Both the position numbers and the translations under genes were made by a program. From Panorpa germanica (Eukaryota; Arthropoda; Insecta; Mecoptera; Panorpidae), in the NCBI GenBank assembly GCA_963678705.1, contig OY783222.1, positions 1 through 64,000 of the forward strand: a stretch of DNA of 64,000 bases, written 5' to 3'. The notes under the pieces were generated by a model. It did no database searches and was not told where the DNA came from. It was given only the letters and a program-made list of their open reading frames with translations. Within the stretch, counting starts at the first letter, position 1. Each line of letters opens with the position of its first letter. Of the stretch, positions 14,928 to 27,059 are shown piece after piece.

Positions 14928-16044
14928 TCTGGTTTTCTTGGTCTGGTTTTTGTCGGTGAGTGCAAAACCCGCGATGGACGAATTTTAACCCAATATTGCT
15001 AGTACACATTGCGATAATTTCCTTTGTTTAACCGTTACATTGTATAAAATGGATTTATTATTCTGAGTGTTGAAGTCGAACGAACCACATCTCTTAGGAG
15101 AATTTCAAAGTAGGCAACTAAGTTTTATATTACAAAATGATATAGTGCGTCATAGTAATAAAAAGCATGTGCAGCCTAAAATGAAACTTAAAAAAAGACA
15201 CACGATGTGACGGACGTGTTAGCTACTCTACTGATCGACTCGAAAATGACATAATAAAAACATGACATAATAAAAACAACGACGAACAACTTAGATGCAT
15301 GAATAAAGGAAAAACCCACAGCCCTATTGGAAGTGCGTCAAGCTCTGATCAAAGACCATCGCCACAATTATGAAGAACAAAAGCTCTTCGTTATGTTCTC
15401 AGAAGACATCGACATGGAAGTAATAGTAAACGACAATGTAGAAGGTTCTCCCAAATGAATTCTCACACCAGAAAGGCCAGCCAGCATATACGTGAAAAAT
15501 ACTTTCCTCTTTCAAGCTACAACATGCAAATTTCTGGAAAAATTCACACAACAATCATACCTCTGGATAACTACTAGGCGAGTAGTAGACAAAAGCACAT
15601 ACCCTACAAATCTACAATGAGATATTTAGACAGTCTAAATTTAAGAACTTCTACCTTCCAACTGAAGGAGGAGATACGAATGCTATAAAGTTTCCCCTCT
15701 GAAGCACTAAATCCAGAGGAAATTAAGCTAGTGTTAACAGCGGAAGATATTAAGGAGAAACAGAATGAAGCCCATGAGAGCGTATAAAGCTTGGAGTTTT
15801 TGTTATACTTCAAACACTGTATAAACTTAAGGAATCAGCAATGTTCAAGAATCCACAAAAGTGGATAGAGTAGACCAAAACAAATCTGACCAAACCAAAA
15901 AGTCAACAGCAAACCAGTTTGTCCATAGAACTCAGGCAAATGACACAAAGCATTATGTAATGCTACTATATGACAACAACTGGATGTTGTGCTACGTTAC
16001 AGACAAAATAGATTATTTTAGTTGTAAATTGTTACTTTTTTAAA
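14928..16044 (+). other. Unidentified stretch, possible decayed coding remnant
   Basis: Base composition is more even here than in the flanks. Short stretches read as protein-like sequence on the plus strand, for example about 15310-15460 (KPTALLEVRQALIKDHRH...) and 15700-15790. Stops interrupt every frame, and I recognise no family. It is probably the remains of a mobile-element gene. Nothing else is visible in the interval. Confidence 0.3.
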
Positions 16045-16830
16045 TTGAACTTCTTCGCTACTTCTTTTTCTTTTTTCTCATTTTTTATTTCGACGTCCTC
16101 TGCTTTCCCATCCTTTCTTAAGTTCGATCTGGCCTTTCTTTTCCTATCTGTATTCTGTTGTATTTCACTTGTATCAAACTTCGCTTTAACCACCGTCTTT
16201 ACGGTATTCTCCATCTCAACAATTTTTTCTTTTTTCTTCTTTTTGTTTCGTTGTTTTTCATCCTCTGGTTTTTATTCGTCATCATCCCCTTCTTCATCAT
16301 CTTTCTCTATTGATTATTTCTTGGTACCTTTCCTATGAGTATTACGTTTTTTATTTCTTTCTAACACTGTGCCGTTGCCACTTCTGTCTCCCCTTCGAGG
16401 AAAATGAACTGAAGTAGATTTTTTGCTCTCCTATCCATTTTGTAATTTTCTTAATGTAGCCAGATTCCTCACGCGCGAAACATCTCCTGGTCTTTCCCTT
16501 TTCAATCACTGTTGCCCATTTTTAATTTAAACATATTTTTACCGGGACCACTCTCTACGGTATTATCCTTAGAATCTTATACTTCGTTTCTATTTTTATT
16601 AGATCCTTCTCCATCCACACTTCCTCTTCGTACTTTATATCTTTTTCGTACCACTCTGCGTATTTCCTCCTCTGTCTAGATATCTATTCCCTATTGCAAG
16701 CAGACTGTCCTCTGTCTTAAATTTACAAATAACTTCACATACGTCATGTTTATGCCGATCATGTTCCCTATTTCTCTCTCCTTCAGCACGCTCCTCCACA
16801 TCTAGTGCACTTCCAGCGGTGATGGTTCCT
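16045..16830 (-). other. Pyrimidine-rich stretch; decayed minus-strand reading frames
   Basis: The plus strand is strikingly T/C-rich. Read on the minus strand it gives lysine- and glutamate-rich frames (for example 16032-16214), interrupted by stops. Charged, low-complexity frames like these occur in LINE ORF1 proteins and in many unrelated proteins, so no family is assigned. A purine/pyrimidine strand asymmetry of this length could also simply be low-complexity repeat. Confidence 0.3.
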
Positions 16831-16899
16831 TTCCCACCGCTTCAAAATCCACCACCAACGTATTGTGTCTTTCCATCTTATTGCTTAATCCTCCTATCC

Positions 16900-17530
16900 T
16901 CCTATATTATAATGTTCCAGGTGTATCTGACTTGTTTATATGTTTATATGTTTGGTACTGAATTTTGTATGAAAACGCCTCCGTCAATGTTTTTGAAAAT
17001 TGTCTATTTCGTAGAGAAAAAATTTCTAAGACTTTTGACGTCCTTGGATTTTCCCTTAAATTTCCTGGAAACCCGTAAAAAAAAATTTTTTCTTTTTGCT
17101 CTATAATTTTTAATTCGTAAAAGAAACAAAATGAAATTTTTGTGGTAAAAGATACAAAAATGAAAGTTGGTATGTGTATTTAGGTGTTTAATGTTAACAT
17201 TTTTTGAAAATTAGTAATTAATAAGGGGGCTTTGAGAAAATTAGGGGGCCCGGAAGGAAACTTTGGAGAAAACTCGATTACTTAATAATGAAATATGTTA
17301 TTAAAAGAAAAGAAATTCAAAGTTTCAAAATTTTAATTGGGGGCACGGGGGTGGTTTTTGCTGAGAGTGGAAGTTGTGCTAGAAAGTTTTGTATATGGGC
17401 TAACTTTGGCACCTAATTTACAAATATAAAAAAAATTCCCAAATTTTAAAAAAAAGTTGGTCAAATAACGAATAAATTGAAAATATTTTATATTTTGTTG
17501 AAAAATAATTTTTTTTATTCAGTTTATATG
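16900..17530 (+). mobile_element. Helitron R3, copy A (3'-truncated, non-autonomous)
   Basis: It begins 'TCCTATATTATAATG', the same 5' start as the copies at 49222 and at 27059 (minus). It then follows the R3 sequence through the shared blocks 'cctggaaacccgt', 'gggggcccgg' and 'gggggcacggggg'. Similarity fades near 17530, before the 3' hairpin, so this copy is truncated. It carries no protein gene. An open frame at 16819-17106 simply runs across its 5' part. The classification rests on the intact 3' ends of copies B, C and D. Confidence 0.7.
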
Positions 17531-17820
17531 ACGTGACGTTTCAGTGACGCAGATATATTTGAATTAATGGTAGTGGTACTATTTACATATACTAAATTAT
17601 CTTGTATATTATGTATTATATAGATATATATTTGCAAATACGAAGTAAGTATTAATGTTTTTTAATCAGTATATTTATTAGAGCTGTGAAGTCAGAGTCG
17701 GAAGCAATTTCTGATCAATTACTGAACTACGTATGTCTTCAATAATATTGAGACTATTTGAAAAAAATCCATTTGAGATACGGGTATCAATGATACGGGG
17801 CTCCCGAGCTACAGGGGCCC
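17531..17820. other. Short AT-rich interval, nothing recognised
   Basis: No open frame, tandem repeat or terminus was identified between the Helitron fragment and the hAT remnant. Near 17798-17825 there is a GC-richer patch ('gggctcccgagctacagggg') that could belong to the 5' part of the hAT element. Confidence 0.4.
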
Positions 17821-19470
17821 CAAACATGTGTAAGCCAAAATTTATAAAATGTTATTCACAATCTCACTTACACTCTTAGGCTGTACTTCCCAAGAACAAA
17901 TCATATATTAAAACAGTGTCCAACGTGTGATATTGTTAATTTGCTTGGTGCCACAGGTACAGAAAATATTGCTTTAGACATTGCAATTCCTTTTTGGGGT
18001 TAATAGTATTCAAACCAGTGCAGAAGGATTGAAAACTATAATCTAAAATACCATGAAATAATATGGAATTGATTTGTTCAAATGTAGATAGCAGGGCTAC
18101 GATGGAGCAAATGTTATGTCTGATGTATATGGAGGATTACAAGCCCTTAAAAATGAGCATAACCCAATTGCCGATTATGTTCCTTGTGTGGCACACGCAT
18201 TAAATTTAATTTTAAACGATGCTCCTGAAGTGTCCAATAGTATAAAATGCTAGTCAATGTTGATTAACGATTCATTTAAAAAATATAAAATGACCCTTAA
18301 AAGCATGTGTCCTACTAGATGGTCTTTAAGAAACGACGCTTTATCAGCTATTAGGAAAAATTATTCATTAATAATGAAAACTTTATACCAACTAAATTTA
18401 ATTTCCACTAAAAAAGACGAATGTAAAAATATAATTAACATTTCAGAGATCTACGATTTTGTAGTGCTTGTCGCCATTTTTTCTTCACTATTTGAAATCA
18501 TTAAACCTGTTCCTAAAGCTCTACAGCATGAAATTAATAACTTACAAAAAGCTAAGATTTTTCTAAGTAATCTTTTGAATAGACTGAGCGAAATAAGAAA
18601 TCCAAATTCATTCCATGGTTTGCTGAACGAGTCCAGAGATTTAGCAAAAGAGTGGGTGTAACAACTGTTTTCAAAAATAAAAGAAAGAAGATAACGAAGC
18701 GCTTTTTTGATGAGTTATCAGAAGATGAGAGAATTTCAAACACGGAATTGATCTTCAAAATCAATATATATTATTGCTGTTTAGATAGATTAATTTCTCA
18801 CACTAAACAAGATTTCAGAGCCTCTGTGACCTAAGTAATATGTTCGAAGTACAACCGAAGAAACTCTTATCTTTTTCAAACGAAATAATAAAAAAGTATG
18901 CCGAAAAACTTTCTGCTAAATACAGAAAAAAAATGTCAGTTGATCTTTATGAACAAATAACTGATTTGAAAACATGCTTAAAATCTGAAATTCAGAAAAT
19001 TCATTCCGTAAGGAACTCATGGAATTATTACTGATAAAATTCAATAGCCTTGCATTCAGTTTCTCGGAAGTAATAACACCATGCTTTCTATTCTTGACCG
19101 TTCCGGTGTCAACTGCAACAGCTGAAAGAAGTTTTTCGAAATTAAAACTGATAATTTTTTATAAGTTTTAATTTCGAAACTAAAATCTAAAGACTTCTCT
19201 GGGACTGAAAAGGCCATCGGACTTGTTACTATTGTCTATAGAAGCAGAAAATTTAGAAAAACTGAAATCGTCTTCAGCTATAAATGAAATAGGCAGGGAA
19301 AGTGTATATTTGATTTGAATAGTTTGGCTACCTTAGTTCCTAAGAGTATTAATTGTAAATAATAACGTATAATCAATATATAATTATTTTAATTCAAAGC
19401 AAGCGTTTTTGTTCCTTTTGTCTTTACCCATTATTTGGGCTCTGCAACAAATTTTGATTATGGAGGATAT
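17821..19470 (+). pseudogene. hAT-superfamily transposase remnant (ZMYM1-like)
   Basis: Three pieces in order identify a hAT transposase. Around 18095-18240 the frame reads GYDGANVMSD, then YVPCVAHALNLIL, the conserved middle region of ZMYM1/DUF4371-type hAT proteins. At 18257-18661 an open frame of 134 codons follows, with CPTRWSLRNDA in the usual place. Near 19066-19150 the frame reads TVPVSTATAERSFSKLKL, the hAT C-terminal dimerisation signature. The gene is broken: a stop falls between the first two pieces and several frame changes follow (18652, 18834, 19034). After 19420 the sequence 'tttacccattatttgggc' matches, in reverse, the terminal fragment at 38385-38470, so the element's 3' untranslated end is included here. 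The protein is inactive as it stands. Confidence 0.72.
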
Positions 19471-20554
19471 GGATACGGAGGGTTAATTATGTATTTTTCT
19501 ATGCATAACAATACATTGAATTGAAGTACAATTACAATTGCGAAATCTTTTTAGTGTGTATGATTTGAATTCAATAAAATAATTCGTATTTTTATGTTGT
19601 TAAGTTTTATAAAAACCCGTGGTTTTCTATAAGGGACTTTCTTTATTATTTTATTTTTTATTTAATTTAATTATATTTTTTTTTATTGTATAAATCTTAT
19701 TTGTGATTTGTGATTTATTTGTGAAGAAAATAACGGATGTACGCTTAATACAATATATTTTAAACTTTTACCGCATGAACGTATAATTACAACTATTATT
19801 TTAGAACAATCTTAAAAACTAACAGAAAATCAAACTTTGACACAATGTACAATGGAAGAGGATAACAATATCAATAGACAGAAATTTCTTTTCTCTTGCG
19901 AACAATTATAAATATTCTGTAAACAGTGTTAAAACAGTATCAATTCAATAAATGCCTTGTTGAATTTGTCTGCAAGTCAATGAGAAACATTTAAATAAAA
20001 AACTATATAAAAATATGTTTGCTTCGATCTGCGCAATACTGAACAATATGCGCAATATTGAAGTATTTAACTATTAATTAATTAAAAAATTTAATATTGA
20101 ATAATAATAAAATAATTTTTCATATAAACTGACCAAAAAAGTATACTTTTTCAACAAAATATAAAATATTTTCAATTTAATGACAGAAATTCGCGCCGCT
20201 TTTGAACTTAAACTTTGGATTTTCAATTATTGCAAAATGTGCATAATTATGATCTCAATAGACACCCTAATTTTATCTTTTCTAGTTCATGAGATAATGA
20301 AAAAAATATATTTCGTGGAAAATTTCAGGGACGCAGAAAGTCTTAGAAATGTATCCTCCTCCAAATATCAAATTTTAAAAAAGTTTGTAGGCGCCGTTTA
20401 GAAGATACCATATAGGATTTTGAGACCCGATAAATATAACACGGTTTTTCATACAAACGGTGGAATATTTTGACAACTACTAACATTATAATACGGAGTC
20501 AAGCGAGGACTGTCTTTTGTGTATATAATATTGCTTTCAACAAAATATAAAATA
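19471..20554. other. AT-rich interval without a recognisable gene
   Basis: Very AT-rich sequence. A 73-codon frame at 20180-20401 shows no family resemblance. The phrase 'tttcaacaaaatataaaata' occurs twice (about 20150 and 20535), and the second copy directly flanks the Helitron 3' end, so part of this interval is a repeat. No hairpin terminus or RNA gene was seen. Confidence 0.4.
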
Positions 20555-20692
20555 CTACCGGTTATTCCCGTCGCAAGCGACGACCGTTTTCAAAAAAATT
20601 CAACTTTCTAGCACAATTTATACTCCCAATAAAAACCACCATCCGTGCCCGCAAATAAAAGTTTGCAATTTTGAATTTTCTTTTATTAATAA

Positions 20693-22164
20693 CTAGCAAA
20701 CCCGGCGAACTCCGTTTCGCCATCAGATGGCTTCGCTATGTAACATTTCGTTTGGTGATTAAAAGATGAAGAAAAATTTTTTTTTTGTTTTATATTTGAA
20801 AAGGAAAAATTTTATTTCATTTCACAACAGTAATGAATTCATTTCGATTAGTGTTATTTAGTTGAACTTCTCTAAGTAAATGAAAGTGATTCCAAAGTAA
20901 ATACTGAATCGAAGCGTTATACGTGTCCGCAAATTATCCGTTTCATTAAAGTGCTCTTTGGTTAACCACATTTTTTGTTTTTTGGTCTGACGTTAACACA
21001 AACAAAGCGGATGGTTTCCCAACTCGTGAACACGCAACGTATAACTGCCCATGTGAAAAACAATGATTTTTTAAATTTATCCCGCAAACACTAAGCGATT
21101 GGCCTTGCGACTTGTTAATTGTCATTGCGAACGCAAGGCGAACTGGAAATTGCAATCGTTTGAAGTCAAACGGAAGATCAGTCGGAATCATTGGTATTCG
21201 AGGAATACATACATTTTCACCTGCGTACTTTCCGTTAATAATGGTTGCCTCAATCAAATTCGGCATAAGTCTTTTTATCGAAAGTCGAGTACCGTTGCAA
21301 AGTCGCGGTGGATTCAAATTACGCAATATCATAATAACTGTACCAAATTTGAGTTGCAAGTTATGTGGTGGAAATCCTGGTAACTCCAGAGAGTTCAAAA
21401 ACTCCGTTGGATAATTTACTACATCATCGGGATTTGTTATGGAATCAACGGATTTGTATGTCACCAAATCGCCAGCAATTTTTGATTGAATGGTGAAATT
21501 CAGTGCGTGTACATCATTATTCTTTGCGGCAAGAATTGCTCGTTGACTTAACCAAGGCTAATTCTGATAATTCTCACTAATGTTTGGGAAAACATTTTCA
21601 ATAAGAGCTAATTGAGAGTCTACAAATCGGCAAAAGTCGTTGGTAAGAGTAATTAATCCAGATGTCGCATCAACTGGGACTTTTCCATTTCCAACAGCTA
21701 ACAATTGTTTGGAAAATTGTGCAGCACTCTGATCATTTTAAAGTTAAACTCTCATATTAGTGGTTAGCGATATTGTTTTTACGTTATTCTATAAAGGTAA
21801 TGCCTTTAGGCAAGCATTCAATTCATCTGCAGTCGCCTGAAATCGCCTGCCAACAATATCATCATCACATGAAATTAACTGAGCAGAGAACAATGAGTAG
21901 CTGTCAAACAATGTATCACGCACCGGCGCTATCTACTTAAAATATTGGTTTGTATCTATGCTATGTATCAGAGATGGCGCTGTATGTGATAAAAGATTTT
22001 CCCGCTTTTCTGTTAAATTTTTTCCTAAATTCCTGAATTTTCTTTGCTATAAACCTCACGGAGCCCGAGACCTTTCCAACGAATGCAAAACCGTGAAAAT
22101 CGGTTCGTGCGTTCTGGAGTTATAACGTCAGGAAGGAAAACCCGACTTATTTTTATATAGTAGA
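20693..22164 (-). mobile_element. Helitron with Pif1-helicase remnant
   Basis: On the minus strand the element opens with 'TCTACTATATAAAAATAAG' at 22164, preceded by A. It ends in CTAG at 20693, followed by T. Eight bases upstream of CTAG there is a hairpin with a GGCGAA/TTCGCC stem (20704-20721). A-to-T insertion, 5' TC, 3' CTRR and a subterminal hairpin are the defining features of Helitrons, which move by rolling-circle replication. The copy is 1472 bp and holds only the last part of the Rep-helicase gene. It sits inside another Helitron (R3 copy D). It is internally deleted and non-autonomous. Confidence 0.85.
20946..21467 (-). pseudogene. Helitron RepHel helicase, C-terminal piece (Pif1-like)
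   Basis: The 173-codon frame carries the C-terminal end of a Pif1-family helicase. The run INKSQGQSL near residues 117-125 and HGQLYVACSRV near residues 139-149 are the late helicase motifs typical of Helitron RepHel proteins. Upstream on the same strand, decayed frames to about 21930 continue the homology: the sequence before the frame reads RAILAAKNNDVHALN, a stretch usually just ahead of this region. Stops at about 21545 and 21740 break that part. A full RepHel protein is well over 1,000 residues; here the Rep nuclease and the ATP-binding helicase motifs are absent. It cannot function alone. Confidence 0.85.
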
Positions 22165-22564
22165 TGTACTTAATTATTCTATAATCCAAAATATGAACTT
22201 TCTCCAAAGTTCTATGCCGAACCCCCTAATATTCTTCATGCCCCCTTTTTTAATTATTGAATTTCTAATTTTTGAAATATGTCAATTTGCTAACTACCTC
22301 TGTGATCTACACCGATGGCGGCTCTAAGCAGTTTCACGACCAGACCCTTCTGCGCCATGATTGAACACCGTAATACACATACAAAATTTCAACCTTCTAT
22401 GTTATACGAATTAAAAGTAATACAAAATTATTTTTTTCCAAAAATTCGAGGATGCCAAAGGTCTTTTTAGAAATTTTTTTCTCTACACAATAGGAAAATT
22501 TCAAAAACATTGACGTAGGCGTTTTCGAGCTACCATACGAATCGCGTAAGCATATAAAACATAA

Positions 22565-22733
22565 TGTTGGATTTAAATTTAGCGCCCTCTAGTAATTGAC
22601 ACTTCTACTCTTCTTTTCTAATTTTTACTAACTGTAATTCTGTACTCTGTGATACCCAATGCAAGTGTACTTTTGGTTAATAAAATATACCTGATTAATA
22701 TAAAATAATAGTTTATTTCTGCTAAATATAATA
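22565..22733 (+). repeat. 5' LTR of Copia copy 1
   Basis: The LTR starts TGTTGG and ends in ATAATA just before the primer-binding site. It contains an AATAAA polyadenylation signal ('gttaataaaatatac'). Confidence 0.88.
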
Positions 22734-25700
22734 GGTTATGGGTCCAGTTAAGTCCAGAGACGTTTTAGTGAGTGTTTTTCAAAAAGTAAACAGTGAATAA
22801 AGACTTTTAGTGGTGAACATAACCTTAAAAAAAAACGTGACTGTTGAAACTGTTTCTATTAAAAAAAAAAAAAAACTTCTTTGTGTTTAAAGTGTTCTCA
22901 ACGAATAAAATGGCATCGAACAATTCACTGGCATTTATCGAGAAGTTAACTGGCCGTGAAAACTATTCGACTATACAACACGAAGAACTATGGGATTGCA
23001 TTGAGGTTAACCCGGCGTCACCCGCAGATTCAAAACGTGATACAAAAGCGAAAACAAAGGTTCTGGTTGATCCGATCAATTACGTTCATATCCAAGAGGA
23101 AAACACGGCCAAAGGAGTTTGGGACAAATTGGCCGCAGCGTTCGACGACTCCGGACTTACACGCCGAGTTGGTCTGCTGCGTGATTTATGTAACACATCG
23201 CTCAGTGGATGTCAAAATATAGAAGAGTATGTGAGCAAAATTATGTCAACAGCTCACAAGCTGCGCAACATTGGCTTTAAAGTGGACGACGAGTGGCTCG
23301 GGACGTTGCTGCTCTCCGGTCTGCCCGAATCATATCAACCAATGATTATTGCGATCGAAAGCTCTGGCACAAAAATAACTGCAGACAGTGTTAAAGCAAA
23401 ACTATTGCAAGATGTTAGAAATTCAGACAACAACACAACGGCTTTTGCTGTCAACAAGAAGTTTCATAACAACTCTGTAAACAAGAAGTTCTCCAAGGGT
23501 CCGAGATGTTATTCCTGCAATCAATATGGACATAAACGCTCTGAATGCAACAAACACAAACCCAAGAACAAGACACAGAAACCTAGCTCTTCTTATGCCG
23601 CTGTGTTTGTTGCATCATCCCACTATGATGATGCTTGGTACATAGACTCCGGTGCTTCGGCACATATGACTAAGACCAAGAATATAATTGTAAAGGAAAC
23701 TACCCCTATAACAAAGAACATTCGAGTTGCTAATAACAAAGTGTTATCTGTGCAAAGCTCAGGAGATGTGAGCTTAAATATTTATTACCAAAACGGGCAA
23801 GAGAATAAGATTCTGTTCACAAATGTATTATATGTTCCTGAATTGGCAACTAATCTGATATCTGTAAGCCAAATTATTAAAAATGGAAGCCAAGTGAAAT
23901 TTGATACCTCAGGCTGTGTGATCATGAACAGCAAGAATCAAATAATAGCAACTGCGAGCATTGTAAATAACATGTACCGGCTGAACATGCCTGAAAGCCT
24001 TGCGCACATGTCCAGTGTTGAACATGAACAAGATGCTTCTTGCTGGCACCAGAGAATGGGACATCTTAATTTCCAAACTTTGAAAAAAATGTCTGATAAC
24101 ACCGAGCATTTAACTTTCTCAGAAAAAACAGAAAATCTGACATGCATAACCTGTAAAGAAGGAAAGCAGACACGGTTACCTTTTAAAAGTGATAGATTAA
24201 GAGTCACCAAACCCCTAGAACTGGTCCATTCTGACGTATGTGGGCCAATGGAAACCCAGTCTCTCGGTGGGAGCAGATATTTTTTAACCTTCCTTGATGA
24301 ATATTCCAAGAAGATTTCAGTATACTTTCTTCAGAACAAGTCTGAAGTGCTCAGTAAATTCAAAGAATTCAAGCAAGAAGTTGAAAATCAATTGGATGCT
24401 CGTATAAAGGTTCTTCGTACAGACAACGGACTTGAATACGATAACAAAGCCTTCTCTGAGTACCTGAAAGGTGCCGGAATCATCCATAAAACCACCACAC
24501 CATACATGCCTGAACAAAATGGGACTGCGGAACGCATGAATCGGACATTGGTTGAAAAAGCGAAGTGCATGCTACTCAACGCTGGTCTGCCGAAGTTGTA
24601 TTGGGCAGATGCAATACACACTGCTGCTTACATCATCAATTGTTCCCCAACCAGATCCTTGGTTTTCAAGACTCCTATGGAAATGTGGTCTGGACGCAAA
24701 CCAAATGTTGATCATATGCGTATATTTGGCTGCGAGGCAATGGTTCATCTGCCTAAAGAAAAACGCAGAAAATGGGACCCATAGGCTCACAGAATGATTT
24801 TCATCGGATACTGCGACCATACAAAAGGATACAGATTCACATTACCAAATTCTAGAAAGGTAATAAAGAGCAGAGATGCTACATTTCTTGAATCCTCAGT
24901 GAAGAGAGACTTTGTTTCGGTAGAATTGTCTGAGACAGACACTGAAAATGACAAAATAAATACAAAAAAGGAAGAGGTAAGAGAGAAAGCAAAAAAGGAA
25001 GAGGACAGCTTGATTGACAATGACACAAATTCAGAAAGTTCATATGAGACAGTGAAAGGAAACAGGTCAACGTCCGACAGTGAATACTTACCTGACACCA
25101 GTATTGATTCTCCTCCTGTCAGTAATGTGACATTGAGACCAAGAAATAAAACAAAAAAAAATTTCAACTCATCATGTACTGAAGAACATACTCATCTGAG
25201 TTTATTCTCATCCTGTGTTCCTGTAACATATGAAGAAGCAGTACATTCAACAAATAAAAATGAATGGATAAAGTCAATCAATGAAGAACTTGATGCTCAT
25301 AAGAAAAATGAAACCTGGACATTGATAGAAAAAACCTCCAAATGCCAAAGTGATCGGCAGTAAATGGGTGTTCCGAATAAAGGAAGAGTCAACGGGTCCA
25401 CAGTTCAAATCGAGACTTTGTGCTAAGGGATTTGCACAAACCGCAGGTATTGACTACACAGAAACCTTCCCTCCGACTGTAAGGTATGATTCAATACGTT
25501 TATTGCTTTCCATGGTTGTCCAAAATAAACTTAAAATCTTACAACTTGATGTAAAAACTGCATTTCTATATGGTGAACTTGAAGAGACCATATTTATGTC
25601 TCCGCCTGAAGGTCTATCCTGTGAAAACAACATGGTATGCAAGCTCAACAAGTCGCTGTATGGTTTAAAGCAAGCCCCCAGAAGCTGGAATAAGAAATTT

Positions 25701-26861
25701 GACTCAATATTAAAGAAATTTGGCTTCATCAACAGCAAAGCTGATCAATGTGTGTATGTTAGTCATGTCAATAATGAGAAATGTTATCTTTGTCTGTATG
25801 TGGATGATGGCCTACTATTTTCTAAAATTGAATCCACTCTGAAAGAAATAACTAAAGAACTACAATCTGTACTGGAAGTAAAGATATTAAACACACCAAG
25901 TAATTTTGTGGGCATGCAAATTGAGATATTTAGCAACGGTATTTTTATACATCAGACCAAGTATGTTGAACAACTGTTAGAGAAGTTTAACATGACTGAT
26001 GCTAACTCGAACACTGTTCCAGTGGACCCCCATGTCAAGCTACAAAAGGGAGATGGAGAACCAGAGAAAAACTATCCATACAGAGAAGCTGTGGGTTCTC
26101 TTATGCATCTGGCTACAGTTAGTCAACCAGAAATTATGTTTGCCGTGAGCCTGGTGAGTCGATTTTTAAGTTGCTATAACAAATCACACTGGAACGCTGT
26201 CATGAAGATCTTCAAGTACCTGAAGGATACTAAAGATTATGGCCTGTACTACTCATCAACATCAGAGCCACCAGCTGTTACTGGTTATAGCGATGCTGAT
26301 TATGCAAATGATATTGATACAAGACGCTCAGTTACTGGCTACGTCTTCATAAAGAATGGTGCTGCTGTGACATGGTCCAGCCAACGCCAACAGACGGTTG
26401 CTCTGTCAACAACAGAAGCTGAATTTATGGCAGCCTGTGCTGCAACAAAAGAGGCTATGTGGATAAAGCAAGTGTTATGTGATATTGGTAAATATAAACA
26501 AGACACTATGTGTTTACATTTGGACAATCAAAGTGCCATTAGTGTAATCAAGAATATAAATTTTCATAAAAGATGTAAACATATTGATATTAAGTATCAC
26601 TTCATAAAAGAAAAATATTTTCAAAAAAAATTATAGATCTTAAATCTGTAAGCACTGCTGATCAATATGCAGATATATTAACTAAAGCATTGTCAAAAGA
26701 TAAATTCCAATTCTTTAGATCTAAACTTGGTATGTTTAACTACAACTCTGTTTCCAAGTGATATGTCAGAATATCTTGTAGTGTAACCTGATTAATATTT
26801 TCATGTTTTTGATACTCAATTAATTATGATTTATTGTTAGAATGTCTAAATTTAGAGGGAG

Positions 26862-27031
26862 TGTTGAATTTAAATTTAGCGCCCTCTAGTAATTGACACT
26901 TCTACTTTTCTTTTCTAATTTTTACTAACTGTAATTCTGTACTCTGTGATATCCCAATGCAAGTGTACTTTTGGTTAATAAAATATACCTGATTAATATA
27001 AAATAATTGTTTATTTCTGCTAAATATAATA
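26862..27031 (+). repeat. 3' LTR of Copia copy 1
   Basis: It is near-identical to the 5' LTR, with about four differences over 170 bp. A purine-rich tract precedes it. Confidence 0.88.
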
Positions 27032-27059
27032 CATACACCTGAAACATTATAATATAGGA

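Larger units (their letters stand above)
22565..27031 (+). mobile_element. Copia-superfamily LTR retrotransposon, copy 1 (fossil)
   Basis: Direct LTRs of about 170 bp (22565-22733 and 26862-27031) flank a gag-pol region at about 22910-26760. After the 5' LTR comes 'ggttatgggtccag', the primer-binding site typical of Copia (initiator-tRNA-Met type). A purine run 'agagggag' precedes the 3' LTR. Parts in order are gag with a CCHC knuckle (CYSCNQYGHKRSEC), protease (WYIDSGASAHM), integrase (HQRMGH, then HSDVCGPM, then TDNGLEY), reverse transcriptase (YVDDGL) and RNase H (ADYANDIDTRRSVTGY). This integrase-before-RT order is the Copia order. The element is whole in length but its coding region is broken in a few places. 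The LTRs differ at only about 4 positions, so the insertion is fairly young. Probable 5-bp target duplication CATAA/CATAC. It sits in Helitron R3 copy D. Confidence 0.93.
20555..27059 (-). mobile_element. Helitron R3, copy D, split by two later insertions
   Basis: Read on the minus strand, R3 starts 'TCCTATATTATAATG' at 27059. It continues 27059-27032, then 22564-22165, then 20692-20555, where it ends with the hairpin 'gtcgcttgcgac' and a short tail ending in TAG before T. The two gaps are later insertions: a Copia element (22565-27031) and a second Helitron (20693-22164). Comparison with copies B and C shows that the three segments are contiguous in an uninterrupted R3. A further ~70-bp insertion lies near 22292-22361. 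R3 encodes no protein; the hairpin-plus-CTAG/TAG ending and the TC start are Helitron hallmarks. Confidence 0.75.

Noticed and set aside
20180-20401. 73-codon plus-strand frame as a gene
   Set aside because: AT-rich, no recognisable motif, and in a repeat-like interval.
21099-21414. Plus-strand frames of 94-100 codons
   Set aside because: They are antisense shadows of the Helitron helicase remnant.
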